Assembly: GCA_011773575.1 (NCBI GenBank) | Contig: WVXJ01000046.1 | Coordinates: forward strand, 4,146 to 14,316 | Length of the DNA stretch: 10,171 bases | Direction: 5' to 3' | DNA from: Armatimonadota bacterium | GTDB taxonomy: Bacteria > Armatimonadota > Hebobacteria > Hebobacterales > WVXJ01 | Shown: piece after piece, positions 1 through 6,006 of the stretch | How the letters are laid out: the number at the start of each line of letters is the position of its first letter | Numbering within the stretch: the stretch's first letter is position 1 | Notes under the pieces: generated by a model | Told to the model about the DNA's origin: nothing | Databases searched by the model: none | What the model saw: only the letters and a program-made list of their open reading frames with translations | Translations under genes and position numbers: made by a program

Positions 1-354
1 TCCGCTGCCCGCCCAAGGAGCCGCGTAACAGATGTAGGGGCGGAGTTTGATACCATGTTGCGCGGCGAGTTCCGCAAATTCGTGAAGCCAATCGAAGTCA
101 TACTTACCGCGCTCCGGCTCATAGTCATCCCAGCCGAAACTTACCCGCAGTTCGTCAATGCCGAGTTTGTTCAGCAACTGGAAATCCAGCGCGATATCTT
201 CCAGATCCTGACCGTTATCATAGTCTTCACATAAAGCAAAGGTAACAACTTTGGCGGCGGGGGCATCTTTGGCAGGACATACCGCGCCCAGGTTTAACAA
301 CAATATGCAGCAAATCCCAAGGCAGAAACTCGTGCGTATGAACTCTGTTTCCAC
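1..354 (-). CDS. Exported TIM-barrel glycoside-hydrolase-like protein, 5' part only
   Basis: This gene enters from the left edge on the minus strand, and only its first 118 codons are present. It starts at a GTG (354-352) that has a strong AGGAG six bases upstream; the visible frame contains no ATG. The N terminus is a signal peptide: a short polar stretch, a hydrophobic core rich in Cys, Leu and Ile (about residues 10-26), then an Ala-rich region suiting cleavage near residues 30-35. The mature start reads as the first strands of a (beta/alpha)8 barrel, with 'LRVSFGWDDYEPERGKYDFDW' style spacing followed by 'HGIKLRPYICYAAPWA'. That pattern, in which Trp/Asp/Glu ends beta-2 and is followed by 'G.YDF', is typical of clan GH-A glycosidases (families such as GH5, GH39 and GH42). 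The catalytic Glu residues lie off the window, so family and substrate cannot be given. The gene starts 66 bases after the copper ATPase stop, on the same strand. Confidence 0.72.
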   Translation of the reverse strand, partial: METEFIRTSFCLGICCILLLNLGAVCPAKDAPAAKVVTFALCEDYDNGQDLEDIALDFQLLNKLGIDELRVSFGWDDYEPERGKYDFDWLHEFAELAAQHGIKLRPYICYAAPWAGSG

Positions 355-360
355 GTCTCT

Positions 361-365
361 CTCCT
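361..365 (-). promoter_or_regulatory. Shine-Dalgarno AGGAG that fixes the GTG start
   Basis: On the minus strand AGGAG sits six bases before the GTG at 354. It is the best ribosome-binding site in the gap and is the reason for calling a GTG start for the edge gene. Confidence 0.65.
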
Positions 366-420
366 AGGTACTTTCCGGGGTGATAGGCTAGTTATGAGCG
401 AGGCGTTCCACACGTAGAAG

Positions 421-1353
421 TCATTGAGCAACCCGTACGGAGAAGCGTCTCAATCGCAGAGAGTTTAACACAACCGAGAGGGAACTAAAAGCCATGGCAG
501 CCGCTGCGATGATGGGGTTAAGTGTAATGCCGAAAGCGGGATACAGCAGACCCGCGGCAACAGGGATGGCTACGACGTTGTAGAAGAAGGCCCAGAACAG
601 GTTTTGGCGAATGATGTGCAGCACCCGCCGTCCCAGGGAGATGGCGGCCGTGACTCCTCCCAGACCGCTGCCGATGAGAGTTACCGCTCCCGCCTCAATG
701 GCGACATCGGTGCCCGAGCCCAAGGCTATTCCCAAATCCGCCTGCGTCAGCGCCGGAGCATCATTGATTCCATCTCCTACCATGGCCACCTTTTTCCCCT
801 GCTGCTGGAGGGTCTTGATGGCGGCGGCTTTATCTGCCGGTAGGACTTCTGCCATCACCTCGGCAATGCCGGCCTGTCCGGAGATGGCACTGGCGGTCTT
901 CCAGTTGTCTCCGGTGATGAGTGCGGAATCAAGCCCCAGCCGGCGCAGAGCCTCTACCACTTTCTTGGCCTCAGGTTTGAGGGTATCGGCCAAGGCGATG
1001 AGGCCGACTATCTTCTCGGAGGCCGCTACCAGGCTGACGGTCTTTCCTTCCTCGGAGAGGCGGATAATCTCCTCTTCCAGTTCAGTCGTTGAGATGGATT
1101 GCTCTTCGAATAATCGCGGCGCGCCGACCCGGATCTCGCGGTTGCCGACATCTGCAATGACACCATTGCCGGCGAGCGCGCGGAACTCCTCGACGGCGGG
1201 AAGATGCAGTTCTCTTTCTCGGGCCGCCTCTACAATGGCCTTGCCCAGGGGGTGCTCGGAAAAGGTTTCTGCGGCGGCAGCGAGTCGCAGCAGTTCATTC
1301 TCGCTGAGACGGTGTCCCGCCGATTCTCCGAGCGGGATTATATCGGTCACCAC
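421..1353 (-). CDS. copA: CopA C-terminal fragment: P/N domains and last two membrane segments
   Basis: The open frame carries the rest of the ATPase. Numbered from the GTG at 1353, it shows the P1B nucleotide-binding SEHPLG motif (32-37), TGDN (147-150) and the hinge motif GDGINDAP (193-200). Two membrane helices follow (about 251-271 and 279-299), carrying Tyr-Asn at 258-259 and MxxSS at 287-291. These helix 7/8 residues are the signature of Cu(+)-specific P1B-1 pumps, rather than Zn/Cd or Co pumps. The GTG at 1353 is only the first in-frame start codon after the break. No ribosome-binding site was identified there, and homology continues upstream of it to Thr-Leu-Thr at 1374. It is therefore the tail of copA rather than an independent gene. 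Confidence 0.85.
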   Translation of the reverse strand: MVTDIIPLGESAGHRLSENELLRLAAAAETFSEHPLGKAIVEAARERELHLPAVEEFRALAGNGVIADVGNREIRVGAPRLFEEQSISTTELEEEIIRLSEEGKTVSLVAASEKIVGLIALADTLKPEAKKVVEALRRLGLDSALITGDNWKTASAISGQAGIAEVMAEVLPADKAAAIKTLQQQGKKVAMVGDGINDAPALTQADLGIALGSGTDVAIEAGAVTLIGSGLGGVTAAISLGRRVLHIIRQNLFWAFFYNVVAIPVAAGLLYPAFGITLNPIIAAAAMAFSSLSVVLNSLRLRRFSVRVAQ

Positions 1354-2699
1354 CGGTCGGCCCTGGGTGAGGGTCCGGTCTTGTCAAATACCACGGTGTC
1401 GAGCCGGCCCACGGCTTCCAGGCCCTCCGCGGAACGGAAGAGAATGCCCATCTCCGCGCCTCTTCCGGTGCCTACCAATATCGCCATGGGTGTGGCCAGC
1501 CCCAGCGCACAAGGGCAGGAGATGATGAGAACGGAGACGGCGCTGATGAGAGCGATGCGGAAAGCGGGAGTGGGCCCGAATGTCATCCAAAAGACGAAGG
1601 TAAGGGCGGCCACGACAAGTACCACCGGAACGAAGATCCCTGCCACGCGGTCGGCCAGCCTCTGCACGGGCGCTTTGGAGGCCTGCGCTTCCTGCACCAG
1701 ACGGACAATCTGGGCCAGTACTGTCTCCGCGCCCACCCGAGTGGCGCGCATCTTAAAGGCTCCGGCCTGGTTCAAGGTTCCCCCGATGACTTCATCCCCC
1801 GGGCCTTTTTCCACTGGCAGGCTTTCGCCGGTCACCATTGCTTCATTGAGGCTGGATTCGCCCTGTGTGATCTCGCCGTCCACAGGGACTTTCTCTCCGG
1901 GGCGGACAAGGAGAATATCATCCGGCACTAACTGTTCCACGGTCACTTCTTGTTGTTGTCCCTCCCGGATGATCGTGGCTTTGGCGGGCTGCAAATCAAG
2001 CAGGTGTCTGATGGCGGCCGAACCGCGGCCCTTGGCGAGGGCCTCCAGGTAGCGGCCCAGCAGAATCAGGGCGATGATGGCGGCGGCGGTGTCGAAGTGG
2101 AAGCCCGCCTGTTGCGCCAGAGAAGGAATGAAAACGGCGACGAGGCTGTGGAAATAGGCGGCGGAGGTGCCGGTGGCGATGAGTGTATTCATGTCCGCGC
2201 TGCCGCGCCGTAAGGTATGCCAGGTTCCAACGTAAAACGGGCTGCCACACCAGAACTGAACCGGTGTGCAGAGGAGCAAAGAAAGCAAGGCAATCGCCGG
2301 CTGTGGAAGGCCCAGCGGTAGATGCGGCAGCAGCATGAGTAATATCGCTGCGGTGATGGCGAAAATGAGCCGGCCTCGCAGACGCCTGATTTCAGCAGTT
2401 GGCTCCGCCAGAGCGGTGACCGGAGATACCTCCGGCCGCGGTTCGCCCGGTTGGTAGCCCGACTGAACAACCGCGTCTTTCAACTGCTCACCTTTCACCT
2501 GAGCGGGATCGAATTCTATCCTCGCCTGTTCGGAGACAAGATTGACCGTGGCATTGATGACTCCAGGGAGAGATTGGAGACTCTTTTCGACCTTACTCAC
2601 ACAAGAGGCGCAGTGCATGCCGGAGATGGGAAGATAGTTTACGACGGTGTTCGCAGTCTCAGCGTTTGTGCCGGACGGGTCATCTTGTTGAGAACTCAT
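1347..2699 (-). CDS. copA: CopA N-terminal fragment: HMA domain, membrane segments 1-6, actuator domain
   Basis: This 450-codon frame begins at ATG 2699. Residues 20-85 form a heavy-metal-associated domain with the Cu(+)-binding GMHCASC motif at 27-33. Hydrophobic segments follow at about 110-130, 134-157, 180-195 and 205-222. The actuator domain carries the dephosphorylation loop MVTGES at 288-293. Two more helices follow (about 355-375 and 380-410), the second holding the CPC metal-transport site at 395-397 ('SCPCALGLATP'), which marks P1B ATPases. The frame reaches the phosphorylated Asp at 439 and then ends in eight non-homologous residues. If translated as written, the product would have the whole ion pathway up to helix 6 but no nucleotide-binding domain and no last two helices, so it could not pump. 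Confidence 0.85.
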   Translation of the reverse strand: MSSQQDDPSGTNAETANTVVNYLPISGMHCASCVSKVEKSLQSLPGVINATVNLVSEQARIEFDPAQVKGEQLKDAVVQSGYQPGEPRPEVSPVTALAEPTAEIRRLRGRLIFAITAAILLMLLPHLPLGLPQPAIALLSLLLCTPVQFWCGSPFYVGTWHTLRRGSADMNTLIATGTSAAYFHSLVAVFIPSLAQQAGFHFDTAAAIIALILLGRYLEALAKGRGSAAIRHLLDLQPAKATIIREGQQQEVTVEQLVPDDILLVRPGEKVPVDGEITQGESSLNEAMVTGESLPVEKGPGDEVIGGTLNQAGAFKMRATRVGAETVLAQIVRLVQEAQASKAPVQRLADRVAGIFVPVVLVVAALTFVFWMTFGPTPAFRIALISAVSVLIISCPCALGLATPMAILVGTGRGAEMGILFRSAEGLEAVGRLDTVVFDKTGPSPRADRW

Positions 2700-2747
2700 C
2701 TTGAGACTTTCCCTTCCATATCCCGGTCAGGTTAATCAGGAGAAGCG

Positions 2748-4028
2748 CTATTCGTGGAGAGCAACGGCTTTTTCGCTTGAGGGACTTATGCGCGCGGCGA
2801 GTTGACGGCTGGCCTTGAGGAGGGCCTGAGTTACGGGCATATCCAGATAGAGTTTGGAATCATCAATGGGGAGAAAGATCCTGTCCGCCAAAACCTGTTC
2901 AGTATCGCTTAGAGAAGTCTCTGCCGCGGTGGAGGTATCGGTCATTGCCGCGGAAAGACTGACAGTGGCGAGAGCGTCGGCTCCGTAATCTCCCAAAGTC
3001 TCCTTCACCTCTGCATCTATCTGATGGACTGTGATTACCAGCAACTTGTCAGCGCGGTCCCTCCTCTTCAAATCGGAGAGTTTCGGGTCTCGCTTGTCAC
3101 CCGCTCTGCCTTCCCCTCTGACATCATACTTGCCGGCAACTTCAATCTCGTGGGAGAGCATGCTGCGGAAATCCTCTCTCCATTTGTTGTCCCAGAGAAT
3201 CCCCTCCTCATCCACAACTCTCACCGCAATCCCGGGACGGGTCTTCAGTTCATCTCTGGAGAGATGAGGCGGCTGCCAGTCGAGATCGGCGGCCTTATCC
3301 ACCGTGCGCCGCGGTGTATTCCGGGCCGGAGTCTTATCACTTTCCAGTGCCTCCAGCCGGTCCTCACGGCTGGAGAGCAAGGGGTGGGTGGAGAAGATGG
3401 TGCCGAAGATGGGGTCTTTCTTGTCCTCGCCGAGTTTGCTGAGCGCGGTTACCGCGGCCTCGGCATCAAAGCCCGCCTTTCTTGCCAACGTGTAGCCACC
3501 GAAATCTGCCTCCCTCTCCATTTCCCGGCTGTATTTGGTGTACAAAGCCGCAGTGCCGGCATCCGCCACTGTCTGCCAGCCGCGGCTGGCCTTGGTGGAG
3601 TGAATTATGATTCCGGCGAGGATTTCATAAAGTTGCGCCTGTTTTGCCTTTTTCAGTTTCCGCTCGTGGTGGCGCTTGTCAATATGGGTTATCTCGTGGG
3701 CCACAACAAAAGCGAGTTCATCGCCGGTGAGCATCTCATAATAGCGCCGGCTGATGAAGGCGAAGCCCCCGGGCAGAGCGAAGGCATTCAATTCCTCGGT
3801 ATCCTCCAGCACCCAGAACTGCCAGGGAAGGTCTTTGCGCTCTACATGCTCCTTCAGAGCATTTCCCACCTCGGTCAGTGCCGCCTCCCGGGTGAAACCC
3901 ACGGGCCGCAGTTCGGCCAGCACCTGGCGGCCGATCTTAATCTCATCTCCCTGGCTCATGGCGAATGCCAAAGAAGGGAGCAAACTCAACAATAACAGCA
4001 CGCTCAGCGCACGGAATGTATATCTCAT
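2748..4028 (-). CDS. Exported M48-family zinc metalloprotease with unassigned C-terminal domain
   Basis: A 426-residue protein starts at ATG 4028, preceded by GGGAAGG five bases upstream; a GTG two codons earlier overlaps that site and is less likely. Residues 1-23 are a signal peptide (Arg/Tyr start, Leu-rich core, cleavage likely after Ala-Phe-Ala). Residues 25-230 form an M48 peptidase domain: zinc-binding HEITH at 111-115 with catalytic Glu112, third ligand in SREMEREAD (Glu171, Asp175), and STHP at 213-216, as in BepA/LoiP-type periplasmic proteases. Such enzymes degrade or quality-check envelope proteins, often those at the outer membrane. A charged linker leads to a second domain (about 265-415) not recognised here, with alternating strands and many Asp and Lys. 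No C-terminal TPR repeats of the BepA kind are evident. The gene lies 48 bases upstream of copA on the same strand and has its own promoter at 4111-4139. Confidence 0.85.
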   Translation of the reverse strand: MRYTFRALSVLLLLSLLPSLAFAMSQGDEIKIGRQVLAELRPVGFTREAALTEVGNALKEHVERKDLPWQFWVLEDTEELNAFALPGGFAFISRRYYEMLTGDELAFVVAHEITHIDKRHHERKLKKAKQAQLYEILAGIIIHSTKASRGWQTVADAGTAALYTKYSREMEREADFGGYTLARKAGFDAEAAVTALSKLGEDKKDPIFGTIFSTHPLLSSREDRLEALESDKTPARNTPRRTVDKAADLDWQPPHLSRDELKTRPGIAVRVVDEEGILWDNKWREDFRSMLSHEIEVAGKYDVRGEGRAGDKRDPKLSDLKRRDRADKLLVITVHQIDAEVKETLGDYGADALATVSLSAAMTDTSTAAETSLSDTEQVLADRIFLPIDDSKLYLDMPVTQALLKASRQLAARISPSSEKAVALHE

Positions 4029-4081
4029 TACCACCTTCCCAGAGACATTCTACCCTGTTGAAGGTTCCCTTTCTGACAAGG

Positions 4082-4093
4082 TTTTGCGCAAAA
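4082..4093. repeat. 12-bp perfect palindrome TTTTGCGCAAAA in the protease leader
   Basis: The palindrome is perfect over 12 bases and lies just downstream of the predicted transcription start of the M48 gene, about 55 bases before its ATG. This is a position where a dimeric repressor could act, so it is a candidate operator. No specific regulator family is recognised, and a chance AT/GC palindrome of this length is possible. Confidence 0.35.
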
Positions 4094-4110
4094 TTATCCG
4101 GTGCAAGGCC

Positions 4111-4139
4111 ATCCTATGACGCGAGAGAAACCATGTCAA
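4111..4139 (-). promoter_or_regulatory. Sigma70-type promoter for the M48 protease gene
   Basis: On the minus strand a perfect -35 box, TTGACA (4139-4134), is followed after exactly 17 bases by TAGGAT (4116-4111), which matches four of six -10 positions. Transcription would start near 4104 and give a leader of about 75 bases before the ATG at 4028. It could also drive copA and the glycosidase-like gene, as no better promoter was seen downstream of it on that strand. Confidence 0.6.
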
Positions 4140-4173
4140 GGCGGCCCCAGCAAGTCTTCGTGTTGAATAGGTC

Positions 4174-4225
4174 CCAAGAGAACGCGGCAGGAAGGCTCCT
4201 CCGCTGGCAGAATTGATACTCTTGG
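4174..4225 (+). promoter_or_regulatory. Nested inverted repeat upstream of the phosphorylase operon (possible structured leader)
   Basis: An outer 7-bp pair, CCAAGAG (4174-4180) with CTCTTGG (4219-4225), encloses an inner hairpin. In the inner hairpin GCGG-AGGA (4184-4192, one bulged C) pairs with TCCTCCGC (4197-4204) around the tetraloop AGGC. A small GCAA/TTGC hairpin follows at 4225-4238, and the ribosome-binding site is at about 4250-4256. Together these could form a folded mRNA leader for the operon starting at 4264. No known riboswitch class is recognised and no plus-strand promoter could be placed with confidence. Confidence 0.3.
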
Positions 4226-4263
4226 CAAGGTTCTTTGCTACTTACCACAAGAGGTGAAAACGG

Positions 4264-5028
4264 ATGCGATTTGCGATTATCGGTGGAAGCGGTTTCTATG
4301 ATGCGGGCGAGGAAGTACTGGGCACCCGCACGATTTCCACCCCCTATGGTGAGGTGCAGCTGGACATTCTCAAGACAGGTGAGGAGGAAGTTGCTTTTCT
4401 GCCGCGTCACGGCAAAGAGCATACTGTCGCTCCCCATCGGATTAACTACCGCGCCAATATCGCGGCATTGAAGAGCCTCGGGGTAGAGAATATTCTCGCC
4501 TCCGCCGCGGTGGGATCGCTGAACTCTGAAATGAAGCCCGGCGAGATTGTGCTGCCGACACAGTTTCTCGATTTCACCTGGGGAAGAGCCTCCACCTTTT
4601 CCGAAGAGGGTGAGGTGAGACATATTGATGTGAGTGAGCCTTACTGCCCCAGCCTGCGCCACAGTCTGCTAATGTGTGCACTAAGTAAAGACCTGGTTGT
4701 GCATCCCGAGGCGACCTATGTCTGCTCCCAGGGGCCTCGCTTCGAGACCCCTGCGGAGATTACCATGTTTCGCCGCCTGGGAGGGGATTTGGCGGGGATG
4801 ACGGGTGTGCCGGAGGTGGTGCTGGCGAGAGAGGCGGGCATATGTTATGCCGCGGTCGCGGTTGTTACGAACTGGGCGGCGGGAACAGCCGAAGAGCCGC
4901 TCTCACATGAAGACTTCTCCGCGCTCGCCGAGGAACGCATGGCGATTGTACGGGAACTCTTCTACGCACTCATCGGCACTTATGACAAGACTGACTGCCC
5001 ATGCTGCCGGCCCACACAAACAGAATGA
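4264..5028 (+). CDS. mtnP: MTAP/PNP-family phosphorylase, probably 6-oxopurine type (methylthioinosine phosphorylase)
   Basis: This 254-residue enzyme is of the trimeric MTAP/PNP family, which splits purine nucleosides with phosphate. The start is well supported by AGAGGTG seven bases before the ATG. Visible motifs are the phosphate loop IIGGSGFYD (5-13), PRHG (47-50), CSQGPRFETPAE (154-165) and MTGVPEVVLARE (179-190). Methylthioadenosine phosphorylases carry a D-x-D type pair near position 203 to hold the adenine amino group. Here the sequence is Asn203-Trp-Ala-Ala-Gly, as in methylthioinosine phosphorylase and 6-oxopurine phosphorylases, so methylthioinosine or inosine/guanosine is the likelier substrate. 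The probable role is sulfur and purine salvage from S-adenosylmethionine by-products. The C terminus has a CPCC cluster at 245-248; in some thermostable relatives Cys pairs there form disulfides. The last four bases overlap the dprA start (ATGA). Family assignment is sure, substrate less so. Confidence 0.88.
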   Translation: MRFAIIGGSGFYDAGEEVLGTRTISTPYGEVQLDILKTGEEEVAFLPRHGKEHTVAPHRINYRANIAALKSLGVENILASAAVGSLNSEMKPGEIVLPTQFLDFTWGRASTFSEEGEVRHIDVSEPYCPSLRHSLLMCALSKDLVVHPEATYVCSQGPRFETPAEITMFRRLGGDLAGMTGVPEVVLAREAGICYAAVAVVTNWAAGTAEEPLSHEDFSALAEERMAIVRELFYALIGTYDKTDCPCCRPTQTE

Positions 5029-5939
5029 GACAGCCTGAGAGTCCCTCCAATGATGATCAAGCGGCGGCGCGGTGGCTCTCCCTTTCCGGTTTGCCAAACA
5101 TCACACCCACCGTGCTGGCGCGGCTGTTTCGCCGCCTCGGTTCCGGAGAAGCCATATTCTCCGCTTCCCCGGAACAATTGCGAGAGACAGGGCTTGATCC
5201 CGCAAAGGTAACTTCAGCAAAAGAACTATGTGAGGCGATTCTCCACCAGATTGAAGATTTCTCGGAAGATGGAATCGAGGCCGTACCAGTTGAATCTCCG
5301 CGCTATTCGCGGGGGTTGTTGGATTTGCGCACCCCGCCTATGGTCGTCTTCACTTCCGGTGAGGTGCGGCCGGAGGATACCCGCGCCATTGCCATAGTCG
5401 GCACCCGCGCTCCTTCCGCGAAAGGCCTGCAAATGACCAGGGAACTTGCCCGCCGCGCGGTTGCCGCCGGTTTTTGTGTGGTGAGCGGATTGGCGAGAGG
5501 AATTGATACCGCGGCCCACCAGAGCGCGCTGTTCGCGGGAGGCAGGACTATCGCCGTTCTGGGGAACGGCTTGTGCAATGTCTATCCACCGGAGAATGAC
5601 AACCTCGCCTCCCGTATTCGCCGCAAAGGAGCATTGGTGAGCGAACTCTGGCCGGAAGATCCCGTCTCCAGGAGGAGCCTGCTGGCGCGTGATAGGCTGC
5701 AAGCGGCGATGTCTTTGGCGGTGCTGGTGGTGCAGGCCAATATCGGCTGCGGTTCTCTCACCACGGCGCGACATGCAATCTCCTGTCGCCGGCCGCTGTT
5801 TGCCATCCGCTGGCAGGAGGAACCGTTTATGACCGGTCTCGCTCGGCTGCGGCAAATCGGCGCGAAGGTTATCTCCAAAGACGACCTCGATGAAGTCTTC
5901 CGCACCGCCGACGCGGCGAAAACGGAAGGGCTTTTTTGA
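5025..5939 (+). CDS. dprA: DprA/Smf-family DNA-processing protein, short divergent form
   Basis: DprA binds incoming single-stranded DNA during transformation and loads RecA on it; it is also found in many non-competent bacteria. The ATG at 5025 overlaps the upstream stop as ATGA, pointing to translational coupling. An in-frame ATG at 5001 is possible, but neither has a clear ribosome-binding site. At 304 residues it has an N-terminal helix-hairpin-helix/SAM-like region (about 14-80) and the Rossmann DprA core: AIVGTRAPSAKG (123-134), VVSGLARGIDTAAH (152-165), AVLGNGLCNVYPPEN (177-191), then VVQA and GCGSLTTARHA (235-251). The usual 'FPxRNRIIAGLS' stretch is replaced by LLARDRLQAAMS (219-230). 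The C-terminal winged-helix domain of many DprA proteins is absent, as the chain ends about 14 residues after the core. It sits between the phosphorylase and tsaD genes on the same strand. Confidence 0.87.
   Translation: MRQPESPSNDDQAAARWLSLSGLPNITPTVLARLFRRLGSGEAIFSASPEQLRETGLDPAKVTSAKELCEAILHQIEDFSEDGIEAVPVESPRYSRGLLDLRTPPMVVFTSGEVRPEDTRAIAIVGTRAPSAKGLQMTRELARRAVAAGFCVVSGLARGIDTAAHQSALFAGGRTIAVLGNGLCNVYPPENDNLASRIRRKGALVSELWPEDPVSRRSLLARDRLQAAMSLAVLVVQANIGCGSLTTARHAISCRRPLFAIRWQEEPFMTGLARLRQIGAKVISKDDLDEVFRTADAAKTEGLF
5897..5937 (+). terminator. Terminator-like hairpin with T6 run at the end of dprA
   Basis: An outer stem CTTCCG (5897-5902) / CGGAAG (5923-5928) encloses an inner GC-rich hairpin CGCCG-ACG-CGGCG (5906-5918). 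It is followed by GGC and six Ts (5932-5937), the last T being the first base of the dprA stop codon. The shape suits an intrinsic terminator or an attenuator before tsaD. However, the two stems are split by unpaired bases, three bases separate the stem from the T run, and all of it lies within coding sequence. Confidence 0.35.
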
Positions 5940-5961
5940 AGCATTCGTTGTAGGGAGATTT

Positions 5962-6006
5962 ATGAAAAGATGGAATCCATCTCTCGATTCATACGACAAT
6001 GAATGA
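5962..6006 (+). CDS. Possible 14-codon leader minigene overlapping the tsaD start
   Basis: An ATG at 5962 has AGGGAG four bases upstream, the best ribosome-binding site between dprA and tsaD. It opens a 14-codon frame (MKRWNPSLDSYDNE) whose TGA ends at 6006, eight bases past the ATG at 5999 that may start tsaD. Neither candidate tsaD start (5999 or 6020) has a ribosome-binding site. A translated leader whose ribosomes restart on tsaD is therefore a reasonable reading. The peptide has no recognisable function, and so short a frame may be chance. Confidence 0.3.
   Translation: MKRWNPSLDSYDNE

Larger units (their letters stand above)
421..2699 (-). pseudogene. copA: Copper-transporting P1B-type ATPase, frameshifted in the DKTGTLT motif
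   Basis: Taken together the two frames encode a complete Cu(+)-exporting ATPase of about 759 residues, the usual length for a bacterial CopA with one heavy-metal-binding domain. CopA pumps cytoplasmic Cu(+) outward across the inner membrane using ATP. The first frame reads as far as Asp439-Lys-Thr-Gly of the phosphorylation motif, then runs out of frame and stops ten codons after the Asp. The second frame resumes exactly with Thr-Leu-Thr-Gln-Gly. Adding one base between positions 1375 and 1374 restores DKTGTLTQGRP. No other lesion is visible: every other hallmark motif is intact and codon use looks normal on both sides. This fits either a very recent mutation or a single-base sequence error, perhaps shortening of a GG or A run. 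No copper-responsive operator (CueR- or CopY-type) was recognised in the 48 bases upstream. The only ribosome-binding site seen is weak (AAGGGA, about 11 bases before the ATG). Confidence 0.88.

Noticed and set aside
611..1525. Long plus-strand open frame (about 304 codons) opposite copA
   Set aside because: Its product is Ser/Arg/Pro-rich with no motif, and it mirrors the strongly conserved ATPase frame on the other strand. It is a shadow of high-G+C coding sequence.
2700..2747. Search for a copper-sensing operator (CueR- or CopY-like) before copA
   Set aside because: No matching dyad or promoter spacing was seen in the 48 bases.
3024..3995. Plus-strand open frame of 323 codons opposite the M48 protease
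   Set aside because: No recognisable domain or ribosome-binding site was seen, and it lies entirely antisense to the HEITH-bearing gene.
4140..4263. Plus-strand sigma70 promoter for the phosphorylase operon
   Set aside because: Several weak boxes exist (for example TTGATA and GATACT near 4213-4220), but none pairs with a good partner at 16-18 bases, so no call was made.
4114..4662. Minus-strand 182-codon frame covering the divergent gap and the start of the phosphorylase gene
   Set aside because: No homology is evident, it is antisense to a well-supported gene, and it contains the predicted protease promoter.
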